43,606 nt of DNA from an uncultured Clostridia bacterium. Its GTDB lineage: Bacteria; Bacillota; Clostridia; Lachnospirales; Anaerotignaceae. Each line of letters opens with the position of its first letter. Within the stretch, counting starts at the first letter, position 1. Both the position numbers and the translations under genes were made by a program. Location: positions 1 through 43,606 of the forward strand of contig CAJUJJ010000022.1 of assembly GCA_910586765.1 (NCBI GenBank), read 5' to 3'. The notes under the pieces are model-generated. The model did not search any database. It was given only the letters and a program-made list of their open reading frames with translations, and had not been told where the DNA came from. Shown in pieces: positions 16,211 through 24,776 of this stretch.

Positions 16211-18388
16211 TTATACTTGTTTAATAAATATCATAGCAGCATCATAATTACATTGTGGTTTTGGCAAAACAATGCCTCCATTCATAAGTGCATAGCCAGT
16301 ATATTTTTCACCATTTAATTCATACACAGCTTGTTTTAAAAGTCCTTTCCATTTTACACGCATAGGAGAAGGATTACCATGTAAATCTGTATATACTACA
16401 CTTAATACAGCACTCTTTTTATCTTCTGATACATAACTCCATGCTGTAAAATCACTGTTTTGAAATGGAGAAGAAAGTCTATAGTATTCTCCTTTTTGGA
16501 ACAATTCATAATATTGATTATAAATTGCAATTTGTTCTTGTGCACATTTTTTATCTTCTTCAGATATGATACTTAAATCCATTTCATATCCAAATGCCCC
16601 TTGCATTGCACAAATTCCCCTTGTCTTAAATGGAGTTACTCTATTATTTTGCTCGTTTGGACATTCTGATACATGAGATGCAACAGTAGACATAGGATAA
16701 CCAAATGATGTACCATAGTGTATTTTAAGTCTTTCTATGGCATCTGTATTGTCACTACACCATATCTGTGGTGTATAATACAACATTCCTGCGTCAAATC
16801 TTCCTCCGCCTCCGCTGCAACCTTCTATTAAAATTTGAGGATAATTTTTAACAACATATTCCAATACTTCATACAATCCTAATACATATTTATGTCGTAT
16901 TGTACCTTGTGCAGCTTGTGGGTCAGCAAAAGAATATAAATTGTCAAGACTTCTATTCATATCCCATTTAATGTATTCTATATTAGCAGAATTTAATATT
17001 CCATCAATAGAACGCATAATATATTGTTTTACTTCCTGCCTTGATAAATCCAATACAAGTTGATTGCGACCTCTATTAGGGTCACGTCCTGGAATGACCA
17101 TAGCCCATTCTGGGTGTGTGCGATAAAGGTCACTATCTTCTGAAACCATTTCAAATTCTGCCCAAATACCAAATTTTAATCCCATTTCATTTATCTTTTG
17201 TACCAGTTCTTTTAAAGAACAACCTAATTTTTGTTCATTTGCATACCAGTCGCCTAGTCCAGAATTGTCATCATTTCTTTTTCCAAACCAGCCATCATCT
17301 AATACCATCATATCCAGACCTATATCTGCTGCTTTTTCTGCAATAGAAAGTAATTTTTTTGCATCAAAATCAAAATAAGTTGCTTCCCAATTATTAATTA
17401 ATATAGGTCTTTTTTTATCTTTCCACCAACTTCTGATTAAATTCTGTTCGAAAGCCTTTTTTAATCCATTTGACAAATCAGAAAAACCTTTATCTGTATA
17501 AAACATTACTGCTTCTGGTGTAGTGAATGTTTCTCCTTTTTGAAGTGTCCAGCAAAATTCATCATCATCTATTCCGCAAACAACTCTTGTTCCTTCTATC
17601 TGTGCTACTTCTGCTTGAATTTGATAACTTCCGCTGTATAATAGAGAAATACCACAACAAATACCATGATATTCTGATGTATCATTTTTACATAGTATAA
17701 TATAAGGGTTATGCTGATGACTTGATGTTCCTCTTTTGCTGCTTATCTCTGTAATACCGTGTACTAAATTACTGCGTTCAAACTGTCTTTCACAAGCGTG
17801 CTTTCCATAAAAATGAACTAGCTGCATATCATTATCCATAAAATCAATGCACATACTCATTGCTCTTTTAATTTCAAGTATTTTTTCACTTTTATTTTCT
17901 ATTATCGCCGCTCTTGTAATGACATTTTTTTGTTCAAACACTCCATAAAACAAATGTACATAAATATCTTCGTACAAATCTTTTAATATAATTTCCAATG
18001 TTTCTGCTTCTTCTCCAAACATTGCTGGAAGTCCTGCAAGCTGATATTTTCCTTTCGATATTTTATAATCTGAAAATCTTAAATCTAAAGAAGGAACACA
18101 ATTTGTTAAATTTGCTTTTAAGCACTTTATACGATAATCACCATTACCGTGTACAGGATATTCTAAAGGATAATAGTCCATAGAATATGTTCTTTCATTT
18201 CCAGCACCACTTGGTTGTCCACAAAAACCATGGTCTTCTGGTACTAATAAATAGGAATAATCGCTATCATCTGTTGACACTCCAAAATAGGTATGTAATA
18301 AAACATCATAATTGTCTATTTTCATTTGATAAGTAGAGCATTTTGTTTGTATTATAAATGTTTTTGTATTTTTATCAAATTTTATCAT
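16211..18388 (-). CDS. Alpha-galactosidase, GH36
   Basis: A 725-residue GH36 enzyme that removes alpha-1,6-linked galactose from melibiose, raffinose and relatives. An N-terminal beta-sandwich (to about 320) is followed by the catalytic barrel. Seen: MVLDDGWFGKR (about 361-371), the nucleophile D476 in YIKWDMNR, EGCSGGGGRFD, and the acid/base D546 in WCSDNTDA. Length is normal for the family and there is no signal peptide, so it cleaves imported sugar. It lies 34 bp after the GH13_4 gene in the ABC operon and has an AGGAAAGGA ribosome site. This is the strongest clue that the operon serves raffinose-family sugars. Confidence 0.94.
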   Translation of the reverse strand: MIKFDKNTKTFIIQTKCSTYQMKIDNYDVLLHTYFGVSTDDSDYSYLLVPEDHGFCGQPSGAGNERTYSMDYYPLEYPVHGNGDYRIKCLKANLTNCVPSLDLRFSDYKISKGKYQLAGLPAMFGEEAETLEIILKDLYEDIYVHLFYGVFEQKNVITRAAIIENKSEKILEIKRAMSMCIDFMDNDMQLVHFYGKHACERQFERSNLVHGITEISSKRGTSSHQHNPYIILCKNDTSEYHGICCGISLLYSGSYQIQAEVAQIEGTRVVCGIDDDEFCWTLQKGETFTTPEAVMFYTDKGFSDLSNGLKKAFEQNLIRSWWKDKKRPILINNWEATYFDFDAKKLLSIAEKAADIGLDMMVLDDGWFGKRNDDNSGLGDWYANEQKLGCSLKELVQKINEMGLKFGIWAEFEMVSEDSDLYRTHPEWAMVIPGRDPNRGRNQLVLDLSRQEVKQYIMRSIDGILNSANIEYIKWDMNRSLDNLYSFADPQAAQGTIRHKYVLGLYEVLEYVVKNYPQILIEGCSGGGGRFDAGMLYYTPQIWCSDNTDAIERLKIHYGTSFGYPMSTVASHVSECPNEQNNRVTPFKTRGICAMQGAFGYEMDLSIISEEDKKCAQEQIAIYNQYYELFQKGEYYRLSSPFQNSDFTAWSYVSEDKKSAVLSVVYTDLHGNPSPMRVKWKGLLKQAVYELNGEKYTGYALMNGGIVLPKPQCNYDAAMIFIKQV

Positions 18389-18422
18389 AGTGAAATTCCT
18401 TTCCTAATTTTATAAAATATCA

Positions 18423-20222
18423 TTACATTAACCACAAATACTCATAAGGCCCTAACAATATTTGATTATCATTCAAATTTATTTTTCTTTCTGTAATAAC
18501 ATCTGTCAATTCTTCTTTCAGCCCAAACCAGTTAAAACGATAAGTATCCACCCATTGTTCTTGTTCTGAAAAATTAGCCAACATAATCATTTTATCTTCT
18601 TTATGAAAACCAAATACTGCTTTATTGCCCATATCTATTGGTATTGATTGTATATCAGAACGGAAAAATTTACAGCCTTTTCTAATATCAATCATTTTTT
18701 TAATTCCATAAAATATTTTTGCCTCTATTGTAGAAAGGTCAAAACGTTTTTTTGCTGCTTCCCAATTCATACTACCTCTATGAAGCCATCTGCTGTCACC
18801 TGCAATATCTTTGTGTGTTTTGTAGCTCCAGTCATTTAATTGTCCTATTTCATCTCCGCTATATAAAAGCGGAATACCTGTATAAGATATGATAATAGAA
18901 TTTAAAAGTAATATTCTTTTTAAAGCAAGTTCTATTTTATACTGATGTTTTTCATTTAATGCCTGCTCTAAACCACACATAGAAGCAAATGTTCCACTAT
19001 TTCTTGCATCTAATGTGACAGGATTAAATTCATATAACTCCCCTACTGAAAAACTTCCCGGATATTTTCCCAGCATAAATTGTATCATAAATTGCTTATG
19101 TGCTTCTGGGTCAAATCCAATTTCTCTTAATATATCCTGTTCAAAGCCCCAGCCTATATCATCATGGCATCTTGCATAATTTATCCATGCAGCATCTTTA
19201 GGTACATCATATTTTTTAGAAAGAGAACGCTCCATTAATCTGACATCTCTTGTTGCAATGCTATTCCACAATAAAACCATTAAAGAAGCATTATACATTA
19301 CATTACATTCTTTTTGTTCCTTGTCTCCAAAATATTTTACAATTTCTTTTGGTTCAATAATGGCTTCTCCTAAAAATACCACTGATGGGCAAACTTCTTG
19401 TATAATGCTGTACATCATTTTCAGAAGTGTATGCACATTAACGTGGTTCATGCAGTTTGTACCTACTTCTTTCCACATATAAGGTATAGCATCTAATCTA
19501 AAAATATCAATTCCTTTGTTCGCCAATGTCAATAAAACTTCTACTATTTTATTAAATACTTGTGGATTTGCATAATTCAAATCCCACTGAAATTCATAAA
19601 AACGTGTCATAACATATTTTTTAATATCATCATAATAAGTAAAGTTTTTAGGTGCAACTTCTGGAAAAATTTCTGTCATTGTTTTTTCATATTCTTTTGG
19701 AATAGTATCATCATCAAACATAAAATACATATTTTCAAAATCTTTGTTACCTTTTTTACATTCTTGTGCCCATATATGTTCTTTTGCAGTATGGTTTAGC
19801 ACAAAATCAATGCAAGTACGTATTCCTTTTTGTTTCAGCATTTTTACTATTTTTTGGAGTTGTTTCATATTTCCCAAACGTGGCTCTACATTCAAATAGT
19901 CAGATACAGCATATCCTCCATCATTGTTGCCTTCTCTTGATTTTAGGAGAGGCATAAAATGTACATAGGTAATACCTAATTCAACGAAATAATCTATTTT
20001 TTTCTCCATTTCATATAAGTCATTGCAAAAACGGTCTACATACAACATCATTCCAACCATTTTTTCAGATAAATACCAATCATTGCCTAATTTATCCTGT
20101 TCTACTAACCATGATGGTCTGTCTGTTTTTGCCTTTTTAATAATGTCTAAAAGCTGATTATAACGTAAATCTGTATTTTCATTTTCTCCATATATATCAT
20201 AATAACTTTGCTTCCATTCCAT
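18423..20222 (-). CDS. Amylosucrase-family glycoside hydrolase, GH13_4 (sucrose-splitting)
   Basis: A 599-residue protein if started at ATG 20222, five bases after GGGAGAGG; an in-frame ATG pair at 20240/20237 has no ribosome site and was not chosen. Motifs line up along the full length with amylosucrases: NDGGYAVSDY, IDFVLNHTAKEH, FQWDLNYANP, nucleophile D244 in FRLDAIP, acid/base E286 in FLGEAI, and D354 in RCHDDIGW. The D101 and R478 positions match, as I recall the family, the salt bridge at the sucrose pocket of Neisseria amylosucrase. It may therefore hydrolyse sucrose or build short alpha-glucan from it. There is no signal peptide. It sits between the permeases and the alpha-galactosidase. 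Confidence 0.87.
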   Translation of the reverse strand: MEWKQSYYDIYGENENTDLRYNQLLDIIKKAKTDRPSWLVEQDKLGNDWYLSEKMVGMMLYVDRFCNDLYEMEKKIDYFVELGITYVHFMPLLKSREGNNDGGYAVSDYLNVEPRLGNMKQLQKIVKMLKQKGIRTCIDFVLNHTAKEHIWAQECKKGNKDFENMYFMFDDDTIPKEYEKTMTEIFPEVAPKNFTYYDDIKKYVMTRFYEFQWDLNYANPQVFNKIVEVLLTLANKGIDIFRLDAIPYMWKEVGTNCMNHVNVHTLLKMMYSIIQEVCPSVVFLGEAIIEPKEIVKYFGDKEQKECNVMYNASLMVLLWNSIATRDVRLMERSLSKKYDVPKDAAWINYARCHDDIGWGFEQDILREIGFDPEAHKQFMIQFMLGKYPGSFSVGELYEFNPVTLDARNSGTFASMCGLEQALNEKHQYKIELALKRILLLNSIIISYTGIPLLYSGDEIGQLNDWSYKTHKDIAGDSRWLHRGSMNWEAAKKRFDLSTIEAKIFYGIKKMIDIRKGCKFFRSDIQSIPIDMGNKAVFGFHKEDKMIMLANFSEQEQWVDTYRFNWFGLKEELTDVITERKINLNDNQILLGPYEYLWLM

Positions 20223-20253
20223 AATAGCCTCTCCCATCATTATTTTACAAAAC

Positions 20254-21105
20254 TTATTTTACAGCACCATTTACAACACCATTTATAATTTGTTTTTGAC
20301 AAACAATATAGAATAATAATATTGGTATCAATGCAAGTATATAAGATGCAAATGCAAGATTATAGTTTGTACCAAATTGTGTTTGGAAATTTAACTGTGC
20401 TAATGGTAATGTATTTTTTCCTGTACCAGACATAATAACAAGTGGTGTCATAACATCATTCCATGTACTCATTGCTGTCAATACTGCTACTGTTGCGTGC
20501 ATTGGTTTCATCATTGGGAATATAATTGTCCAATAAATTTTCCATGTGCTTGCACCGTCTACTCTTGCTGCTTCTTCAATAGCAATAGGAATGTTTGTTA
20601 AAAATCCTTTGTAAAGCATTACATTCAAAGGCATATAAAATACAACATAAGAAAGTATAACACCTAATCTGTTGGCAATGCCCATTTGTGCTGTTTGTTT
20701 TACCAAAGGCATCATCAATATAGCAAATGGTACAAACATACCGCTTACAATAAACATATAAATCACATTATAAACTTTGCTTTTTTTCATACTTCTTCCT
20801 ATAGCATATCCTGCCAAACCATGTATTATAACAGCTAATACTACTGTTACCACTGTAATCAAAAGGCTGTTTCCTAAAGAATTCCAAAAATCTGTTACTT
20901 TCATTGCTTCTTGGAAATTAGCAAAACTCCATTGTGCAGGCAATGATAATGCACCTGAAATATCATTTGTCATTTCAGAAGGTTGTTTCATAGAAATGAT
21001 AACAGCCATATACAGTGGGAAAAATATAGTTAAGCAACCCAATATTAATAATATTGTGACTGGCCAGTTGACTGCTCTTGTTTGTTTATTGCCTTTGCTC
21101 ATCAT
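20254..21105 (-). CDS. Sugar ABC transporter permease (MalG/MsmG type)
   Basis: A 283-residue protein with six predicted membrane helices. The EAA loop that docks the ATPase is seen as EEAARVDGASTWKIYWTIIFP (about residues 182-201, shown in part). The start ATG overlaps the previous permease stop by four bases, and AAAGGAGG lies in the end of that gene. Family role: one half of the membrane channel of a CUT1 importer for di- and oligosaccharides. The stop is followed by the GH13_4 gene. The ATPase is not in the operon and is probably supplied by the msmK-type gene at 24777. Confidence 0.93.
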   Translation of the reverse strand: MMSKGNKQTRAVNWPVTILLILGCLTIFFPLYMAVIISMKQPSEMTNDISGALSLPAQWSFANFQEAMKVTDFWNSLGNSLLITVVTVVLAVIIHGLAGYAIGRSMKKSKVYNVIYMFIVSGMFVPFAILMMPLVKQTAQMGIANRLGVILSYVVFYMPLNVMLYKGFLTNIPIAIEEAARVDGASTWKIYWTIIFPMMKPMHATVAVLTAMSTWNDVMTPLVIMSGTGKNTLPLAQLNFQTQFGTNYNLAFASYILALIPILLFYIVCQKQIINGVVNGAVK

Positions 21106-21974
21106 AACTGTTCCTCCTTTTTATTCATAACTGTCATCTGTACAACTGAAATTACTACAATAACTACAAAGAATAAAAATGCGTTAGCACTTTGGAAACC
21201 AAATTGTCCGCCGCTCATACCATTATTATAAATCAAATAAGAAATAGATTCTGTACTTTGAGATGGACCACCTTTTGTTAATGCCATAACTTGGTCAAAT
21301 ACCATCAAAAAGTTTTTCATAGAAAGCACCATGTTAATACCAAAGAAAGGTATAATCAATGGGAATGTTAAATCTTTGAATTTTCTCCAGCCAGTAACAC
21401 CGTCTATAGCACCTGCTTCATAAATATCCTCTGGAACAGTTTGTAAACCAGAAATATAAATAATAGTATTCATAGCGATTGCCTGCCAACAACCAACAAT
21501 AACGATAGCAATCCATGCCTTTGATACACTGGAAAGCATACTACTGCTTAATGCTTCAATGCCAAGTGACTGACCTACTACTGGAAGTACATATGTAAAT
21601 ATAAAACTGAATATGTAACCAACTACTAATCCGCCTAATACATTAGGTACAAAATAAATACCTCTTAATACGCTTTTGCCCTTTATTTTACTATTGAGTC
21701 CCATTGCAATAATTAAGCTGATAACATTTGTCAATATTGTGCCTAACAAAGCATACTTAAATGTAAACAAATAAGATTTTGCTACACGTGCATCAGTAAA
21801 TAAATCAGCATAATTTCTTAAACCTACCCATTCATAAGAACCATAGCCTTTAAAATTGGTAAAGCTATATATAAAACCTTTTATCAATGGTAATGTATTA
21901 AAACATATAAACAAAGCTACTACTGGAATTGTAATAAGAAGAAACGTACGTTCTCTATCTTTATCGCCTCTCAT
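21102..21974 (-). CDS. Sugar ABC transporter permease (MalF/MsmF type)
   Basis: A 290-residue CUT1 permease with about six membrane helices. The EAA loop reads YEAGAIDGVTGWRKFKDL (about residues 182-199). It begins one base after the binding-protein stop, which makes translation coupling likely, and overlaps the second permease. It pairs with the 20254-21105 product to form the channel. The short N-terminus before the first helix is typical of Firmicute members. Confidence 0.93.
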   Translation of the reverse strand: MRGDKDRERTFLLITIPVVALFICFNTLPLIKGFIYSFTNFKGYGSYEWVGLRNYADLFTDARVAKSYLFTFKYALLGTILTNVISLIIAMGLNSKIKGKSVLRGIYFVPNVLGGLVVGYIFSFIFTYVLPVVGQSLGIEALSSSMLSSVSKAWIAIVIVGCWQAIAMNTIIYISGLQTVPEDIYEAGAIDGVTGWRKFKDLTFPLIIPFFGINMVLSMKNFLMVFDQVMALTKGGPSQSTESISYLIYNNGMSGGQFGFQSANAFLFFVVIVVISVVQMTVMNKKEEQL

Positions 21975-21975
21975 A

Positions 21976-23292
21976 TTATTCTCCTCCTTCTGTTAACTTT
22001 TCAGGGTGCTCAGAATAAAATTTCTGTACTTTTGCAATCAAATCTCTGTTATATCTTGCCCAATCTGCATCAAATTTTGTAAGGAATGTATCTGTAGCAT
22101 TTTCACTATTATCTATTAAATAAGTCTGTATCATAGCATCAACAGCCATTTCAGCAGGATAATGATGGTCTTGGTAGTCTGCCATTCTATCATTTTCAAT
22201 ATATGGCTTCATACCATCTAACATAGATGGAAGTTCAAAATCTCCTTTTTTACATGGTACTGCACTTTGGTCATCTAAATAAGTTTGAATATTTTCATCT
22301 TGATATAAGAAATTAAGCACTTCATAAATTGCTTCTTTTTTACTTTCGTTTCCTGCCATAACAGACCATTGCAAGTCATTACCAGAGTTCAAAACGTTGT
22401 CCTCTTTGTTATTGCTTGCTGGAAATACAAAAGAGTCAATATTAATATCTGGATTAACAGATTTTATTTGTGGTACTGCATAACTTCCTATCACATACAT
22501 TACAGATTCTCCTCTTGCAAATGCAGTACAAGCATCATTATAACTATAAGCAACAGGGTCTGGCTGAGCATATTTCAAAAGTGATTTTGTAATTTCTGCT
22601 ACAGGGCGATACCCTTCTGAAAATGTCGCTAAACCTGCATTTACTTGTGAACAAATTTCAGCATCTGCAACATCTACTGCAATAGCATTCCAAGGTGCCA
22701 AACAAGTCCATGTATCTCTAAAACCAAAATACAAAGGCTGCATACCTTTTTTCTGTATGTCTTCACAAAGTTTATAAAATTCGTCTAATGTTTCTGGAAT
22801 TTTCCAACCATTTTCATCAAAAATATCTTTGTTATACAACACACCTGCTGCATTTGCCATATAAGGGACTGCATATACACCATCTAAAGGAATAAACTCT
22901 AGTTGTTTATCAATCGTCAAATAAGATTCCTTTATATCTGACAATCCTTCAAAATCTGAAATATCCATAAGCATTTCAGCGTCCAAGAAATTAGAATAGT
23001 TGATATCACCACCAATACCTATAATTTCTGGATAATCTTCTCTGACAAATCTTGTTTTCAATATTGTCATTGCATCGTTAGGAGAATCAATCACCAACTC
23101 AATATCATCATGGGTTGCATTAAATTTTTCCTCCAAAGCCTCAAACGCTTTTACCGCTTCAGGTTTGTACTGCACAATTTCAATCACTGTCTTTCCAGAC
23201 GCCGTTTCTGTGCTACAACCTGACAGCAGTGCAGTTGAAAACATTACTCCCATAAGGAGAATACTACCAACTGTTTTAATTCGTGATTTCAT
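21976..23292 (-). CDS. Sugar-binding lipoprotein of ABC transporter (SBP type 1)
   Basis: A 438-residue extracellular solute-binding protein. A lipoprotein signal ends in the lipobox LLSGC with C26 as the lipidated cysteine. The mature part has the MalE-like features YNKDIFDENGW (binding-protein hinge region) and YVIGSYAVPQIK. It is the first gene of the long leftward operon. Substrate by context: raffinose, melibiose, stachyose or sucrose. The promoter with AraC-type boxes lies about 95-200 bp upstream. Confidence 0.93.
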   Translation of the reverse strand: MKSRIKTVGSILLMGVMFSTALLSGCSTETASGKTVIEIVQYKPEAVKAFEALEEKFNATHDDIELVIDSPNDAMTILKTRFVREDYPEIIGIGGDINYSNFLDAEMLMDISDFEGLSDIKESYLTIDKQLEFIPLDGVYAVPYMANAAGVLYNKDIFDENGWKIPETLDEFYKLCEDIQKKGMQPLYFGFRDTWTCLAPWNAIAVDVADAEICSQVNAGLATFSEGYRPVAEITKSLLKYAQPDPVAYSYNDACTAFARGESVMYVIGSYAVPQIKSVNPDINIDSFVFPASNNKEDNVLNSGNDLQWSVMAGNESKKEAIYEVLNFLYQDENIQTYLDDQSAVPCKKGDFELPSMLDGMKPYIENDRMADYQDHHYPAEMAVDAMIQTYLIDNSENATDTFLTKFDADWARYNRDLIAKVQKFYSEHPEKLTEGGE

Positions 23293-23385
23293 AAAAATTT
23301 CCTCCTCTCTTGTTTTACCTTACCGTTTTACACTTTTTTGTACCAAAACTATGTATTTTTCGCTCATAGTTTTAAATTTTTTATC

Positions 23386-23493
23386 ATTATAGCATATTGT
23401 TCTGTATATATTGAATAGCATCAAATCAGTGTTTTTATGGCATATTGCTATTTTTCTAATTTTATATGCAGTTGATATGGCATTTTGGTATAT
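23386..23493 (-). promoter_or_regulatory. Promoter and AraC-type operators of the sugar ABC operon
   Basis: On the minus strand: distal box ATATACCAAAATGC (23493-23480), proximal box TAGCAATATGCCAT (23450-23437), then a conserved stretch containing CACTGATTTGATGCTATTC, and -10 TATAAT (23391-23386). The two boxes share TA(C/G)CAA(A/T)ATGC and are 40 bp apart. The same arrangement, with nearly identical sequence and spacing, precedes msmK at 24597-24704. Direct-repeat half-sites just upstream of a poor -35 fit activation by an AraC-family protein. Confidence 0.75.
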
Positions 23494-23500
23494 TTTGATA

Positions 23501-23506
23501 TATAAT
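23501..23506 (+). promoter_or_regulatory. Candidate -10 box of the AraC-family gene
   Basis: TATAAT reading rightwards. No good -35 at normal spacing is seen, and the distal operator box (23480-23493) covers the -35/spacer region, so self-control by the regulator is plausible. Confidence 0.4.
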
Positions 23507-23672
23507 ATAGAGTAGTTACTGAAGATATGATTAATTTACTTATGAAATTTACTCAATATGTATTTAAAAAACAGCGAATACACAGTGCAAAATTATGTAC
23601 ACTATCAATATCTTTTTATTCGTTGTTGTTGATACTGCTTGTAGTAAAAAAAATTACGTTAGGAGAAAGCTT

Positions 23673-24536
23673 ATGGAAAAAATTATGAATAATGCTATCT
23701 TTTCAATATTTCCCAATGAAAATTTTATTGACCTTTGTCTATATCAATATGGTTGGGAAAAATGTGCCCCTTCTCATTCTTTTGGTCCTGCTTCACGCAA
23801 CCATTATTTATTTCACTATGTTATATCAGGAACAGGTACGCTTATGGCTGACAACAGCCATAAAGTTACACAAAATTATCAACTTAAACCAAGACAAGGC
23901 TTTATGATTTTTCCAGGACAAACAAATATGTATGTAGCATCAAAAGAAACTCCTTGGGAATACATTTGGCTGGAATTTGATGGACTTCGTGTAAAAGAAG
24001 CATTGGAAGTTGTTGGTTTATCTGTTGATAATCCTATTTATCGTTCTCATTCTGATGAACTTCAAAATAATATGCTGCATGAAATGAATTATATTGTGCA
24101 TCATAGAGATTGTGCTCCTTTTCATTTAATAGGACATTTATATTTATTTCTTGATTATCTTACTCGCTCCATCACTCCTATGTGTACAAAATGTCACAAT
24201 AAACTGCGTGACTTTTATTTAAAAGAAGCAATTTCTTACATTGAATTAAATTTTCAAAATGATATTTCTGTAGAAGATATTGCAGAAAACTGTGGCTTAA
24301 ATAGAAGTTATTTCGGTAAAATATTTAAAGATGCTCTTGGAAAATCTCCTCAAGAATTTTTAATTAATTATCGTATGGTAAAAGCTACAGAATTGCTTCG
24401 TTTAACACAACTGTCTGTGCAAGAAATTGGAAACTCTGTAGGTTATCCTAATGCACTTCATTTTTCAAGAGCATTTAAAAATATTTATGGTGTTTCCCCT
24501 CGTACATGGCGTATACAAAAAGGACTTATGCAGTAG
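23673..24536 (+). CDS. AraC-family transcriptional regulator of the sugar genes
   Basis: A 287-residue protein from ATG 23673, seven bases after TTAGGAG; an upstream in-frame ATG at 23595 lacks a ribosome site. The N-terminal cupin-type sensor domain includes HYLFHYVISGTG and PGQTNMYVA. The C-terminal double helix-turn-helix includes SVEDIAENCGLNRSYFGKIF and SVQEIGNSVGYPNALHFSRAF, ending GVSPRTWR. This matches the MsmR/RafR-type activators of sugar operons. It sits between its two likely targets, and the paired boxes flank it as a large inverted arrangement. The sensed sugar is inferred as raffinose or melibiose. Confidence 0.92.
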   Translation: MEKIMNNAIFSIFPNENFIDLCLYQYGWEKCAPSHSFGPASRNHYLFHYVISGTGTLMADNSHKVTQNYQLKPRQGFMIFPGQTNMYVASKETPWEYIWLEFDGLRVKEALEVVGLSVDNPIYRSHSDELQNNMLHEMNYIVHHRDCAPFHLIGHLYLFLDYLTRSITPMCTKCHNKLRDFYLKEAISYIELNFQNDISVEDIAENCGLNRSYFGKIFKDALGKSPQEFLINYRMVKATELLRLTQLSVQEIGNSVGYPNALHFSRAFKNIYGVSPRTWRIQKGLMQ

Positions 24537-24596
24537 AAATCATTAATAATAGAAAAGTTCCTAAAATCCATTAATTTTTTAGTAAAATGCTTTTTT

Positions 24597-24704
24597 ATAT
24601 ACCAAAATGCAATGTGAATTTCATATAAATATAGAAAAATAGCAATATGACATAAAAACACTGATTTGATGCTATTCTATATCAGCATATTGATATGCTA
24701 TGAT
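24597..24704 (+). promoter_or_regulatory. Promoter and AraC-type operators of msmK (second copy of the module)
   Basis: Distal box ATATACCAAAATGC (24597-24610), proximal box AGCAATATGA (24641-24650), the stretch CACTGATTTGATGCTATTC (24659-24677), and -10 TATGAT (24699-24704). Boxes are 40 bp apart, and the proximal box lies 58 bp before the -10, exactly as in the divergent copy at 23386-23493. Confidence 0.75.
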
Positions 24705-24776
24705 AATGAAAAGACGAGGAACGTTGCAATTTTTACTAAAAAATTTATAATATGGCAAGAGAAGGAGGATAATAAT

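Larger units (their letters stand above)
23293..23672. other. Divergent control region between sugar operon and araC-type gene
   Basis: These 380 bp contain no gene. They hold the leftward promoter/operator module (23386-23493), a rightward -10 (TATAAT, 23501-23506) for the regulator, and a leader of about 160 bp before its start. An in-frame ATG at 23595 in that leader has no ribosome site. Confidence 0.7.

Noticed and set aside
24666..24776. 37-residue N-terminal extension of the msmK protein
   Set aside because: It would start inside the promoter module, has no ribosome site, and family members start at the later ATG.
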